NCBI RefSeq assembly: GCF_041320595.1 | Contig: NZ_CP166625.1 | Coordinates: 2,850,001 to 2,914,000 of the forward strand | Length of the DNA: 64,000 nt | Direction: 5' to 3' | From: Pleomorphomonas sp. PLEO | GTDB taxonomy: Bacteria > Pseudomonadota > Alphaproteobacteria > Rhizobiales > Pleomorphomonadaceae | Part shown: positions 8,082 to 18,408 of the stretch, piece by piece | Layout of the letters: each line of letters starts with the position of its first letter | Numbering within the stretch: the first letter of the stretch is position 1 | Notes under the pieces: generated by a model | Told to the model about the DNA's origin: nothing | Database searches by the model: none | Seen by the model: only the letters and a program-made list of their open reading frames with translations | Translations under genes and position numbers: made by a program

Positions 8082-8795
8082 TTACTTGGACATCATTCCG
8101 GTAAAGGCCGGAGCCTTTTCGAGCTGGTCGCGCGTCACATTGAGAACAATGCGATCGCTACTCTTCGCGCCGGCCGGACTGGTGGCGGCCGTGCCAGCGC
8201 TGTTCGAACTGTCGGTTCCCGTGGCGCCAGTCATCTCACTCGGGGCCATTTGCAGGGCGCTCACGTTAACGGCGACGTTCTTCTCTCCCATTCCCAGGAA
8301 GCCGCCGACGCCGATAATGACTGCGTTCACGCTGCCATTCTGGCTTACGAGGATATCGTTGATCTCGCCGATATTGGCGCCATCAACGCTGTAGACGGTC
8401 TTGCCCTGCAGGTCGCCAACCCGCCAAGCACCCGAGCCTGGGATCGTCACGAATGTCTCAGCGCTGGCCACGCCGGCAGAGCCGCTGGTGCTTGTCGCAC
8501 CAGTACCGCTGCCGTCGGCGCCGGCGGCGCCGGTGCCGGAGGAGGCTGCCGATGTTCCGCCCGTTCCGGGCGCGCCGGGGGTAGCGGCAGAGCCGGAAGT
8601 GTCCGAGCTATTGCTGGTGGACGAAGTGCCACCTGTGCCAGGCGAGCTGGTCGTGTTGTTGCTCGTCCCAGTGTCGTTGTTGCTGGAGGACGAGGTTCCA
8701 CCTGTGCCACTTGGACTGGTGTTTGAACTCTGGGCAAGCGCGGCAAACGGGAAGGTCGCGGTGAGCAGCAGTACGGGGAGAAGACGGGTTTTCAT
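8082..8795 (-). CDS. Exported PRC-barrel protein with Ser/Thr/Gly-rich linker
   Basis: A 237-residue exported protein. It begins with a signal peptide (cleavage likely after ALAQ), followed by about 85 residues of Ser, Thr, Gly, Asn and Ala low complexity with repeated GTGGTSS-like units, then a PRC-barrel domain (about 118-180; GDLQGKTVYSVDGANIGEINDILV) and a second low-complexity stretch. PRC-barrels often bind proteins or act in photosynthetic, stress or envelope settings; periplasmic ones are common in Hyphomicrobiales. The protein is a single-gene unit with its own terminator. Function unknown. The tandem low-complexity units could vary in number between strains. Confidence 0.75.
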   Translation of the reverse strand: MKTRLLPVLLLTATFPFAALAQSSNTSPSGTGGTSSSSNNDTGTSNNTTSSPGTGGTSSTSNSSDTSGSAATPGAPGTGGTSAASSGTGAAGADGSGTGATSTSGSAGVASAETFVTIPGSGAWRVGDLQGKTVYSVDGANIGEINDILVSQNGSVNAVIIGVGGFLGMGEKNVAVNVSALQMAPSEMTGATGTDSSNSAGTAATSPAGAKSSDRIVLNVTRDQLEKAPAFTGMMSK

Positions 8796-9036
8796 GGGTG
8801 AATCCCTTTCTGAGGTGGTCAGGGTCTCCTAAACCGCGCAGATCGCCGATTGTTCCAAAATTTTCCGAAATCTCTGGGTGCGGAATCGTCCTCTCACTGT
8901 CGGCGCAACAATCGCTTGCCTATTCTATGGGCAAATGCCACCCCTATTTGCTCCATGATGTTTCTTGCCCTTCGCTGTGGTTTGCCGCTTAATTCATCAG
9001 TGGCAGTGATGCCGAGGAAACGGCGGAGGAACGGGA

Positions 9037-10515
9037 TTGCCGGCTTTCGACGAGATGAACGGGTTCGGGCAGGGCGTCCGGCCCGCCTATAGGACCATCC
9101 AGGCCTGGCTCGACAATTCCGACCCAGAAAACCTTAAACGCCTTCAAAAAGAAGCGGAATTCTTGTTCCGAAGGATAGGCATCACCTTTGCCGTCTATGG
9201 CGACGCTGAAGCCGAAGAGCGCATCATTCCCTTCGATATCGTGCCGCGCGTGCTGACCGGCAGCGAATGGGCGACGCTGTCGAAAGGGTTGACGCAACGC
9301 GTAACGGCGCTCAACCGCTTTCTCGCCGACATTTACGGGGCAGGGGAGATCATCCGAGCCGGTATCGTACCGGCCGACCTCGTCTATCAGAACTCCGCTT
9401 TCCGGCCTGAAATGGTCGGCCTCAAGCTGCCGCACGACGTCTACGTGCAGATCGCCGGCATCGACGTCATCCGCACCGACGACAAGGATTTCTACGTTCT
9501 CGAGGATAATGCCCGCACGCCCTCCGGCGTCTCCTACATGCTGGAGAATCGGGACGTGCAGATGCGTTTGTTCCCGGACCTATTCGCCTCGAGGCGCATT
9601 CAACCGGTCGAGAACTATCCCGACGAACTTCTGACCTCGCTGCGTTCGCTTGCTCCGGTCTCGGCGCCGGCAGAGCCAACCGTGGTGCTGATGACGCCGG
9701 GGCCGCTTAATTCGGCCTATTACGAGCACTCCTTCCTCGCCGATAAGCTCGGCGTTGAGCTGGTCGAGGGACGCGACCTCTATGTGCTCGACGAGGTTGT
9801 TTACATGCGCACGACGCGCGGGCCCAAGCGCGTCGACGTCATCTACCGTCGTATCGATGATGAATTCCTCGATCCCATGGTGTTCCGACCGGATTCGATG
9901 CTCGGCATCCCCGGCCTGATCTCGGCCTATCGCGCCGGCAACGTGACGCTGGCCAATGCCGTCGGCACCGGTGTTGCCGACGACAAGGCGATCTATACCT
10001 ACATGCCGGATATCGTGCGCTTTTACCTCGGCGAGGAGCCGATCTTGAAGAACGTTCCGACTTGGCGCTGCCGCGAGCCCGACTGTCTCCGCTACGTGCT
10101 CGACCATCTCCCCGAGCTGGTGGTCAAGGAGGTCCAGGGATCGGGCGGCTATGGCATGCTGGTCGGCCCGAAATCGACCAAGGAACAGATCGAGACTTTC
10201 CGCGCCAGGCTGGTCGCCGATCCCGACGGCTTCATCGCCCAGCCGACGCTGGCGCTGTCCACCTCGCCGACCTTCGTCGGCGAAGGTGTGGCACCGCGCC
10301 ATATCGATCTGCGCCCCTTCGTGCTGACCGGCGCCGACAAGGTGCGCATCGTGCCCGGCGGGCTTACGCGCGTGGCGCTGAAGGACGGATCTCTGGTCGT
10401 CAACTCCAGCCAGGGCGGCGGCACCAAAGATACCTGGATCATCGACGATCCGGTCGACGACGCGTCGCCACCGGCCAGCGTCTCCCAGTCGCAATCGCAA
10501 TCGCAGGGGGGCTGA
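9037..10515 (+). CDS. Circularly permuted ATP-grasp protein (DUF404/DUF407)
   Basis: A 492-residue protein of the circularly permuted ATP-grasp family, predicted to ligate a carboxylate to an amine using ATP. The family stretches are clear: YRTIQAWLDN, GITFAVYGDAEAEERIIPFDIVPR, FYVLEDNARTPSGVSYMLENR, LVVKEVQGSGGYGMLVGP and HIDLRPFVLTG. The TTG at 9037 has GGCGGAGGAACG in front and gives the expected N-terminus. The C-terminus ends in an SQSQSQSQGG tail. It heads a three-gene cluster with an alpha-E gene 4 bases on and a transglutaminase-like gene, a conserved combination proposed by Iyer and colleagues to make or modify peptides. Product unknown. Confidence 0.88.
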   Translation: MPAFDEMNGFGQGVRPAYRTIQAWLDNSDPENLKRLQKEAEFLFRRIGITFAVYGDAEAEERIIPFDIVPRVLTGSEWATLSKGLTQRVTALNRFLADIYGAGEIIRAGIVPADLVYQNSAFRPEMVGLKLPHDVYVQIAGIDVIRTDDKDFYVLEDNARTPSGVSYMLENRDVQMRLFPDLFASRRIQPVENYPDELLTSLRSLAPVSAPAEPTVVLMTPGPLNSAYYEHSFLADKLGVELVEGRDLYVLDEVVYMRTTRGPKRVDVIYRRIDDEFLDPMVFRPDSMLGIPGLISAYRAGNVTLANAVGTGVADDKAIYTYMPDIVRFYLGEEPILKNVPTWRCREPDCLRYVLDHLPELVVKEVQGSGGYGMLVGPKSTKEQIETFRARLVADPDGFIAQPTLALSTSPTFVGEGVAPRHIDLRPFVLTGADKVRIVPGGLTRVALKDGSLVVNSSQGGGTKDTWIIDDPVDDASPPASVSQSQSQSQGG

Positions 10516-10519
10516 CACC

Positions 10520-11461
10520 ATGCTGAGTCGCCATGCCGATAGCCTCTACTGGCTCGCCCGCTACGTCGAACGCGCCGAGAACACCGCCCGGCTCATCGAG
10601 GCCGCCACACGTCTTTCCGCCACGCCCATCGCCGCCGAAGGAGGGCGTAACGAATGGGAGATGGCCGTCGACGGAACCGGCACGCTTGACCTTTTCAACC
10701 AACAGTACACACAAGCGACGCAGCGCACTGTCGTCGATTATCTTGCCTTCTCGACCGCCAACCCCTCGTCAATCCGCTGTTGCCTGGATATCGCCCGTGC
10801 CAACGCCCGTTCGGTCCGGACGGCGCTGACCATGGACATGTGGGAGACGATCAACTCCGGCTGGATGGAAACCCGTGGCGTCAACATTCCCAACCTGACC
10901 CGACAGGAGCTTTCCGACTTCCTGTCGCGGGTGAAGGAGTTGTCGCTGCGTTTTGATGGTTCGGCCTACCGGACCATGCTGAGGAACGACGCCTACTACT
11001 TCCTGCGTCTCGGCACGTTTATCGAGCGCGCCGACTTCACCGCCCGTATGCTGGCGCTTAAGGCCGACGTCCTCGATCCAAGTCGGCCGTCGCTCGGCGG
11101 CAGTGCCGATTATTTCCAATGGTCGTGGATCCTGCGCTCGGTGTCGGCGCTGACCTCCTATCACTGGGTCTACCGCGACAACCTGAAGCCCAATCTCGTC
11201 GCAGAATTCCTGATCCTAAAGCCGGAGATGCCGCGCTCTTTGGTGTCCTGCTACGAGAAAGTCACGCTCAACCTCGACAGTCTGTCGCGCGACTATGGCA
11301 GGCAAGGTGCGAGCCAGCGCAAGGCGCGCATGCTGCTCAGTCAGCTCCAGGATACCTCGCTGCCTGGCCTGTTCGCCATCGGCCTCAAGGAATTCCTCGA
11401 GAGCTTCATTGTTGACAACGCCAATCTCGGCGACACCATCGCCGAACAGTATTTGGGGTAA
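10520..11461 (+). CDS. Alpha-E domain protein (DUF403)
   Basis: A 313-residue alpha-helical protein of the alpha-E family. The N-terminus LSRHADSLYWLARYVERAENTARLIE is the typical signature, and FYRTMLRND-type and FIERADFTARML segments follow. The alpha-E domain almost always accompanies the permuted ATP-grasp protein, either fused or as the next gene; here it starts 4 bases after that stop, so the two are co-translated and probably form a complex. No catalytic role has been established for the family. Confidence 0.88.
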   Translation: MLSRHADSLYWLARYVERAENTARLIEAATRLSATPIAAEGGRNEWEMAVDGTGTLDLFNQQYTQATQRTVVDYLAFSTANPSSIRCCLDIARANARSVRTALTMDMWETINSGWMETRGVNIPNLTRQELSDFLSRVKELSLRFDGSAYRTMLRNDAYYFLRLGTFIERADFTARMLALKADVLDPSRPSLGGSADYFQWSWILRSVSALTSYHWVYRDNLKPNLVAEFLILKPEMPRSLVSCYEKVTLNLDSLSRDYGRQGASQRKARMLLSQLQDTSLPGLFAIGLKEFLESFIVDNANLGDTIAEQYLG

Positions 11462-11465
11462 GCCG

Positions 11466-12290
11466 ATGCGCCTGCGCATCCGTCACGACATCGTCGCCCG
11501 CTACGATGAACCGGTCATGCTGGCCAGTCGCTCGCTGCACCTCTGCCCACGCACCTTCGATGGGCAGTATGTGCGTGGCTGGCATCTCGACATTACCGGC
11601 GACTGCCGACAGGCGCGTACGTCCGACGCTTTTGGCAACATCGTCCATGATTTCGCCGTCGAGGGGCCGCTCGACGAAGTCGCGATTGCCGCCGAGGGCG
11701 AAGTGGAGGTGGATGATACCACCGGCGTTTTGCAGGGTGCGCCGCTTGATCGCATCCCGCCGGCCGTCTTTCTGCGCGAGACGCGGGCCACTTCACGAAC
11801 GTCGACCGTCATGTCCTTTGCCGACAAGGCAAAGACACTGTCCGATGGCGAGCCGCTCGACCTCTGCCACACGCTGATGCACCTTATCTACGAAGAGGTC
11901 GAGGCGCTGACCGCCGATCCGACAGAGCTTTGCGGGGTGCGCGAAGTCGCTGCCGATACCGTGCTTGCCGAGGCGCGCGGCACGCCCGCCGACCTTGCTC
12001 ACCTGTTCATTGCGGCGGCGCGTGGCCTGTCGCTGCCGGCCCGTTTCGTTTCCGGCTACGTTTGGCAAGAAGACGCGACGGCCACTGGCGCGCTTGCGTC
12101 CTGGGCGGAGGCGCTGATCCCCGGTCTCGGCTGGGTTGGCTTCGATGCCGGAAACGATACTTGCCCGACAGATGCCTACGTGCGCGTCGCCTCGGCGCTC
12201 GACCAATCGGGAGCGGCCTGGATCCGAATGGCCGATCGCGGTGGTGTCTCGGCCTCGGTAACGGTGACCGTGGCGGCCGATCGGCTGTGA
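11466..12290 (+). CDS. Transglutaminase-like protein lacking catalytic Cys and His
   Basis: A 274-residue member of the bacterial transglutaminase-like family that ends the ATP-grasp/alpha-E cluster. The N-terminal beta domain (MRLRIRHDIVARYDEPV) and core domain are recognisable. In active relatives the core reads GVCQDxAH, then HAWAE, then GFDP. Here these positions read GTPADLAH (Pro174 for Cys), ASWAE (Ala211 for His) and GFDAGN (Asp227 kept), so the protein should be catalytically dead as a protease or transglutaminase. The codons (CCC and GCG) are unambiguous. It begins 4 bases after the alpha-E stop. It may serve as a scaffold or substrate-binding subunit. Confidence 0.8.
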   Translation: MRLRIRHDIVARYDEPVMLASRSLHLCPRTFDGQYVRGWHLDITGDCRQARTSDAFGNIVHDFAVEGPLDEVAIAAEGEVEVDDTTGVLQGAPLDRIPPAVFLRETRATSRTSTVMSFADKAKTLSDGEPLDLCHTLMHLIYEEVEALTADPTELCGVREVAADTVLAEARGTPADLAHLFIAAARGLSLPARFVSGYVWQEDATATGALASWAEALIPGLGWVGFDAGNDTCPTDAYVRVASALDQSGAAWIRMADRGGVSASVTVTVAADRL

Positions 12291-12454
12291 CAGGCAGTTC
12301 CTGACATCTTTGAATCTTTTTGGACTATGGGGCGGTATCGCCGCACGTACTGTCGTCCCATCTGCACAATTATTGCGCGCATCAAATCGCGCAGATAGAT
12401 AGAACGTCGGGTCTTGCCTCCTCAGCTTCGGGGAGGTGCCGATGAGGTTGCAGT

Positions 12455-13057
12455 ATGCTCCGTATGGGTTTGATCGTCGCCGCTCTCGCTAGCCTGGGAA
12501 TCGGTAGCGCAGCCTCGGCTCAGCCAAGCGATGAGTTCAATAAGCTTTTCGCCAACACGCCTTGGCAGATAGTCGATGGCGTGGAAACGCGAGAGCTCAA
12601 GCTTAAGGGCAACGTTATCGTCCAACAAGAACGAGTTGGCGGGGAAATTCACACTATGACGGAGGATAAGAGCGGTCATGGTGCTGTAATGTGTGCGCTG
12701 CAAACTTATCTTTTGTTTCTGGCCATGAATGAAGCTTGCCACATCAATGACGACGAAACGCGCTCATCGTTAATGTCGGCAGTCAGCCGAATTGGAGAGT
12801 TCGCCGAGCGAAACTCCATTGAACCCGTTACTCAGCGCGAGATCCTCGATCGGGCCGAAGGCATTGGAGCGCAGACCCTCAAACAGGCAATCGCCGATAA
12901 TTCTCTTACTCGACTGGAACAAGAATGTACGGGCCCGCAAGGCTTCGGAGAAGCTTTGTCGGAGCTTCGAAAGATGGGCGCAAGAAAGTCTCTTAAGGAG
13001 CAGGTCGACGATCTTCTTTCAGTGGAGCGGCCGGCGGTGGATGGCCCCTGTTACTGA
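12455..13057 (+). CDS. Secreted orphan protein, unknown function
   Basis: I do not recognise a family. The 200-residue product starts with a signal peptide (MLRMGLIVAALASLGIGSAASA) and has a mixed, soluble, mostly helical body with four cysteines in the mature part (near residues 80, 93, 158 and 199), which could form two disulfides in the periplasm. GGGGAGG lies about 15-20 bases before the ATG at 12455. The codon use is less GC-biased than in its neighbours, which hints at later acquisition. It stands between the ATP-grasp cluster and the convergent sugar-transport operon. Confidence 0.6.
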   Translation: MLRMGLIVAALASLGIGSAASAQPSDEFNKLFANTPWQIVDGVETRELKLKGNVIVQQERVGGEIHTMTEDKSGHGAVMCALQTYLLFLAMNEACHINDDETRSSLMSAVSRIGEFAERNSIEPVTQREILDRAEGIGAQTLKQAIADNSLTRLEQECTGPQGFGEALSELRKMGARKSLKEQVDDLLSVERPAVDGPCY

Positions 13058-13086
13058 ACTCAAGTAAAGACCAGCTGACAATAGGG

Positions 13087-13119
13087 AAGGCCGGGACCCC
13101 GTGAGGGGTGCCCGGCCTT
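13087..13119. terminator. Hairpin between convergent genes
   Basis: AAGGCCGGG (13087-13095) pairs with CCCGGCCTT (13111-13119), with an inner ACCCC/GGGGT stem. It lies between the stop of the orphan secreted gene (13057) and the stop of the sugar ATPase gene (13145), so it probably serves both. There is no U-run, so termination strength is uncertain. Confidence 0.55.
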
Positions 13120-13144
13120 GCCGTATCCTGACGAGGGAGGGGCG

Positions 13145-14227
<1,083 letters not shown>

Positions 14228-14259
14228 GATGTGCTTTCCGCTTCTATCGGTTGCGCCGT

Positions 14260-16506
14260 TCAGCCGGCCTTGAGGGTGAGGATGGTCTCGCCAAAGCGAT
14301 GGCTGGCGACCTTGACCACGACATCGCCGGCACCGCCGGTAGTCTCAAGCCAGAAGCCGACGACGCCGCCCTTCAGGACCACTTCCGACGGGCCGAGCAG
14401 CTTTACCGGCCCGCTCACCTCAATATGCACCGCCTCGTCGAGGAAGGGCAGGAGGTTGCCGAGCTGGTCGAGAGCGTGGATGGCGACGCGCACCGAGTCC
14501 TTGGGTTCGGCTGACAGCGTGGTCCAGTCGGGTTTCACCGCCAGCGTGGTCGGCACCGGATCAGCGGCGAACTTGACGGACTGCACCGGCTTGCCATCGA
14601 CATAGCCGGTGACGGTCGCCTCTTCCCACTTCATGCCCCACAGGCCGAGTTCCTCGGCCGAGAAGGCGCGTTGGTCGATGACGACGGGCGCGTGCGGCAG
14701 GTGCGGGTAGGTCTCCCGGTCGGGCTTGACGCGCTTGACGACGTCGGCGCCGTAGCGGAGTTCGACCTCATCGCAGTTGGTCAGCACGATCAACGGCAGG
14801 ATGCCGCCGATATTGCGCTCGCCACGGGCATAATAGGTGACCGGCTTCAGCACCACTTCCTCGGACGGGTCGCACTGGCTGGTGTAGACCCAGGCGGCGA
14901 ATTTCGGCTCGCGCCAGATGTCCATCACGCCGTGATGGCAAAGGCGGTCGCCGGAGCCGAAGTCCTTGTGGGTGTTGTAGTCGAACATGCACCAGCCGGT
15001 GGAGCCGGAGATGTTGGGGTCGCCATAGACGGCGTTGAGGATGGAGAGATAGCGGGAGACGTGCTCGGCCTGCCGCTGCTCCTGATCATAGCGCTTGGTG
15101 GGGTACATGTGGCCGTTGAACTCGGTCACCATGTAGGGCACCGGCTTCTTCTGGCCGGTGGTCTCCCCCTGAAGGCGGAGGGCGGTGCGCGGGCGGTTGG
15201 CGCCCGGCAGTTCCTCGTTGCCCTGGATGAAGTCGTTCATCGTGTAGACGTCTTCCAGGAGCTCGCTGTCGGTGATGTAGCGCACGCCGCCGGTCTGGCG
15301 GGTGGGATCGAGCTCATGGGCGAGCTTGTTGGTCGCTGTGTAGAAGTCGTGGAAATCCTGCGACTCGTTGATGCGCACGCCCCAGATGATGATCGAGGGA
15401 TGGTTCCAGTCGCGCTCGATCATGGAGCGGACGTTGTCGATCGACAGCTGCCGCCAGCTTTCGTCGCCGACGTGCTGCCAGCCGGGAATCTCTTCGAACA
15501 CCAGGAGGCCGAGGCGGTCGCAGGCGTCGAGGAACCAGGGCGACTGCGGATAGTGCGAGGTGCGGACGACGTTGACCTTCAGTTCCTTCCTGAGGATCTC
15601 GGCGTCGCGCTCCTGCGCCCGGCGGCCCATGGCGTAGCCGACATAGGGGAAGGACTGATGGCGGTTGAGCCCGCGCAGCTTCAGCGGCTTGCCGTTGAGG
15701 CGGAAGCCTTGCGGCGTGAACTCCACGGAGCGGAAACCGAAGTTGACGCATAGCGTGTCGTCGCCGCTCTCATGGACCAGCTCGACGACGGCTTCATAAA
15801 GGTTCGGGTTGTCGACGTCCCACAGGGCGATGCCGTCGAGATCCTTCAGTTCGAGCGTGACGCTGTCGCCGGTATAGGAGGCGTCGGCGTGGCCGACCGT
15901 CTTGCCATCGGCGGCCTTCAGCGTCACCGACACCCGGCCGGCCAGCTTCAGCCCACGCGGATTGGCGATGTCGACGCGGACCTTCGCCGTCTTCTTGGCG
16001 GCCAGCACGTCGGGCGTCTCGATCTTGACGTTGCCGATGGAAACCGGCGCGGTGATGCGCAGCCAGACGTCGCGATAGATGCCGGCATAGGTGAGGTAGT
16101 CGATCTGGGCACCGAACGGGGGAATGGCCGGGTTCTCGGAGCCGTCGATCTTGACGGTGATCAGGTTGTCGCCCTCGACCAGACGGTCGGTCAGGCGGGC
16201 GGTGAAGGGGGTGTAGCCGTCGGAATGGGCCACGACCTGCTCGCCGTTGAGGTAGACGACACTGTCGGCCATGGCGCCATCGAACACCAGGGCCACTTCG
16301 CGACCCTCGAATTCCGGCCGCCAGGCAACGACCTTCTGGTAGGTGAACGGCCGCTGGTAGCAGGTCTCGTCGAAGTAGTTGTAGGGCAGCTCGACTGCGT
16401 TGTGCGGCAGGTTGACGGCTTCGCCCTTGCGGAAGGCGGCGGCGAGATCGGCCGAGAAGCCCTCATGGAAGGTCCAGGCGGTGTTGCAGTTGATGGTCTT
16501 GCGCAT
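14260..16506 (-). CDS. Glycoside hydrolase family 2 enzyme (beta-galactosidase-like)
   Basis: A 748-residue GH2 enzyme without signal peptide, so it cleaves an imported oligosaccharide in the cytoplasm. Order: N-terminal sugar-binding jelly roll (about 1-165), Ig-like domain (about 165-265), TIM barrel (about 265-560) with RGLNRHQ at its start, proton donor Glu381 in the stretch IWGVRINES and nucleophile Glu462 in VTEFNGH, then a DUF4982-like domain and a C-terminal Ig-like GH2 domain. The substrate is probably a beta-galactoside, beta-glucuronide or similar; the motifs do not decide. It lies 10 bases after the second permease and belongs to the LacI-controlled operon. The Shine-Dalgarno is weak. 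Confidence 0.88.
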   Translation of the reverse strand: MRKTINCNTAWTFHEGFSADLAAAFRKGEAVNLPHNAVELPYNYFDETCYQRPFTYQKVVAWRPEFEGREVALVFDGAMADSVVYLNGEQVVAHSDGYTPFTARLTDRLVEGDNLITVKIDGSENPAIPPFGAQIDYLTYAGIYRDVWLRITAPVSIGNVKIETPDVLAAKKTAKVRVDIANPRGLKLAGRVSVTLKAADGKTVGHADASYTGDSVTLELKDLDGIALWDVDNPNLYEAVVELVHESGDDTLCVNFGFRSVEFTPQGFRLNGKPLKLRGLNRHQSFPYVGYAMGRRAQERDAEILRKELKVNVVRTSHYPQSPWFLDACDRLGLLVFEEIPGWQHVGDESWRQLSIDNVRSMIERDWNHPSIIIWGVRINESQDFHDFYTATNKLAHELDPTRQTGGVRYITDSELLEDVYTMNDFIQGNEELPGANRPRTALRLQGETTGQKKPVPYMVTEFNGHMYPTKRYDQEQRQAEHVSRYLSILNAVYGDPNISGSTGWCMFDYNTHKDFGSGDRLCHHGVMDIWREPKFAAWVYTSQCDPSEEVVLKPVTYYARGERNIGGILPLIVLTNCDEVELRYGADVVKRVKPDRETYPHLPHAPVVIDQRAFSAEELGLWGMKWEEATVTGYVDGKPVQSVKFAADPVPTTLAVKPDWTTLSAEPKDSVRVAIHALDQLGNLLPFLDEAVHIEVSGPVKLLGPSEVVLKGGVVGFWLETTGGAGDVVVKVASHRFGETILTLKAG

Positions 16507-16516
16507 TTTGAACCTG

Positions 16517-17341
16517 TTACTTGACGGAGCCGAGCATGCCTTCGACGAACTGGCGCTGCATGGCGAAGAAGACGAAGAGGGTGGGAATGGTTGCGAGGAC
16601 CGTGCCGATCATCACCACGCCGTAGTCGGGATAGTAGGCCGAGCCGAGCGAGGAGATGACCAGCGTGATGGTCTTGGTGTCGTTGGACTGCAGCACGATC
16701 AGCGGCCACAGATAGCTGTTCCAGGCTGTCATGAAGACGATGATGAAGGCGGCCGCGTAGGTCGAACGCATCACCGGCATGTAGATCAGGAAGAAGATCT
16801 GCCATTCCTTCAGGCCGTCGACCCGGGCGGCATCGCGTAGCTCGTGCGGGAAGGCTTTGGTCGACTGGCGGAAGTAGAAGATGATGAAGGCCGAGGCGAC
16901 GGTGGGCAGCACCACCGCGAGATGGGTGTTGATGAGGTGAAACTGGCCCATCAGCATGAACAGCGGGATCATCAGCGCCGCGAACGGGATCATCAGGGTC
17001 AGGAGCATCAGGGTGTAGAGCTTCTCGCGGAAGCGCGAGGAGAAGACCTCGAAGCCGTAGCCGGCCAGCGAGGAGACGAGCAGCGTCAACACCGTGGCGA
17101 TGATGGTGATCTTGGCCGAATTCCAGAAGATTAGCGGCGCATTGACCTGCGAGAAGAAGGCGGTGGCGTTGACGACCAGCGCTTCACCGAAGCTCATCTT
17201 GCCCTTGATAATGTCCGACGTCGTATTGGTGGCGCCGATGAGCATCCACAGGAAGGGAAAGACCGAGAGGAAGGCCATGATGGCGAGGAAGATATAGACG
17301 ACGACGGATGCGATCCGCTGCTTCAAGCCGTAGCTGATCAT
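16517..17341 (-). CDS. Sugar ABC importer permease, MalG type
   Basis: A 274-residue inner-membrane permease with six predicted membrane segments. The EAA loop near the C-terminal half (ELRDAARVDGLKEWQIFFLIYMPVM, shortened here) contacts the ATPase. The start overlaps the stop of the first permease by 4 bases (ATGA at 17338-17341). Together with that protein it forms the channel of a carbohydrate uptake class 1 importer. Confidence 0.9.
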   Translation of the reverse strand: MISYGLKQRIASVVVYIFLAIMAFLSVFPFLWMLIGATNTTSDIIKGKMSFGEALVVNATAFFSQVNAPLIFWNSAKITIIATVLTLLVSSLAGYGFEVFSSRFREKLYTLMLLTLMIPFAALMIPLFMLMGQFHLINTHLAVVLPTVASAFIIFYFRQSTKAFPHELRDAARVDGLKEWQIFFLIYMPVMRSTYAAAFIIVFMTAWNSYLWPLIVLQSNDTKTITLVISSLGSAYYPDYGVVMIGTVLATIPTLFVFFAMQRQFVEGMLGSVK

Positions 17342-18252
17342 GCCTTGCGCTCCCGGGCGGCATAGAATTGCAGGAAGGACAGGACCGCCACCAGGACGAC
17401 GATGACGTAGGAGACGGTGGCGGCGTAGCCGAGGTTCGGAGCGAACTTGAATGTCAGATTGTAGATGTAGAGCGACAGCGTCAGCGCCGAGTTGCCGGGG
17501 CCGGCCGCGCCGCCGGCCGAACCGCCGCCGGTGATGGTCGACACTTCGTCGAACAGCTGGAGGGTGCCGATCGTCGAGGTGACGGTGGTGAACAGGATCA
17601 CCGGCTTCAGCATGGGCACGGTGAGGGACACGAAGCGGGCCCAGGTCGGCACGCCGTCGATGCGGGCGGCCTCATAAACCGAGCGATCGATGTTCTGCAT
17701 GGCCGCCAGATAGAAGATCATGTTGTAGCCGGTCCAGCGCCAGGTGATGGCGATGATGATCATGACGCGGCACCAGAACGGGTCGGTCATCCAGGGAATG
17801 CCGACATTGACGATGCCGAGGTTGATCAGCACCGTGTTGACCAGACCGTTGGCGACGAACATCGACTTGAACAGCACGGTGTAGGCGACCAGTGAGGTGA
17901 CGCAGGGCAGGAAGATCGCCGTGCGCAGGACGCCGCGAAACTTGATGTCCGGATTGTTGAGCAGCGCGGCGGTGATTAGCGCCAGCGTCAGCATGACCGG
18001 CACCTGCACCAGGAAGAAGATGAAGGTATTGGTCAGCGCCATGAAGAACAGCGGGTCGTTGAACAGCCGGTAGATGTTCTTGAGCCCGGCAAACGACAGG
18101 CGCATGCCGAGGCCCGACTGGAACGACATCCAAAGCGAATGCAGGATCGGAAAGACCATGAAGATGGCGATCAGCGCCAGCGCAGGGCCGACGAACAGCC
18201 AGCCGTTGACGTCGAAGCGCGGCCTCTTGGGCCTAGTGGAGATTGCTGACAT
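17338..18252 (-). CDS. Sugar ABC importer permease, MalF type
   Basis: A 304-residue permease with about six membrane segments and the EAA loop YEAARIDGVPTWARFVSLTV. An Arg/Lys-rich cytoplasmic N-terminus (MSAISTRPKRPRFD) precedes the first segment at about 15-38. It is the partner of the MalG-type permease. About 190 bases separate it from the binding-protein gene, and this gap contains a hairpin (18409-18430), a usual arrangement where the binding protein is made in excess. Confidence 0.9.
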   Translation of the reverse strand: MSAISTRPKRPRFDVNGWLFVGPALALIAIFMVFPILHSLWMSFQSGLGMRLSFAGLKNIYRLFNDPLFFMALTNTFIFFLVQVPVMLTLALITAALLNNPDIKFRGVLRTAIFLPCVTSLVAYTVLFKSMFVANGLVNTVLINLGIVNVGIPWMTDPFWCRVMIIIAITWRWTGYNMIFYLAAMQNIDRSVYEAARIDGVPTWARFVSLTVPMLKPVILFTTVTSTIGTLQLFDEVSTITGGGSAGGAAGPGNSALTLSLYIYNLTFKFAPNLGYAATVSYVIVVLVAVLSFLQFYAARERKA

Positions 18253-18408
18253 GGGTCACCGTTCCGGCAGAGCGGGGCTCTCGGGCATCTTCCGGGGGGA
18301 AGCGCCGATGATTCAGATATGTGCGTAATGGTCCGGCTTGTCCGCGCCCGGCGAGCGTGTCTCGCCGGTCAGCGGTCGCGCCGATGGTCGCGCGTCCGCG
18401 GGGTGTGG

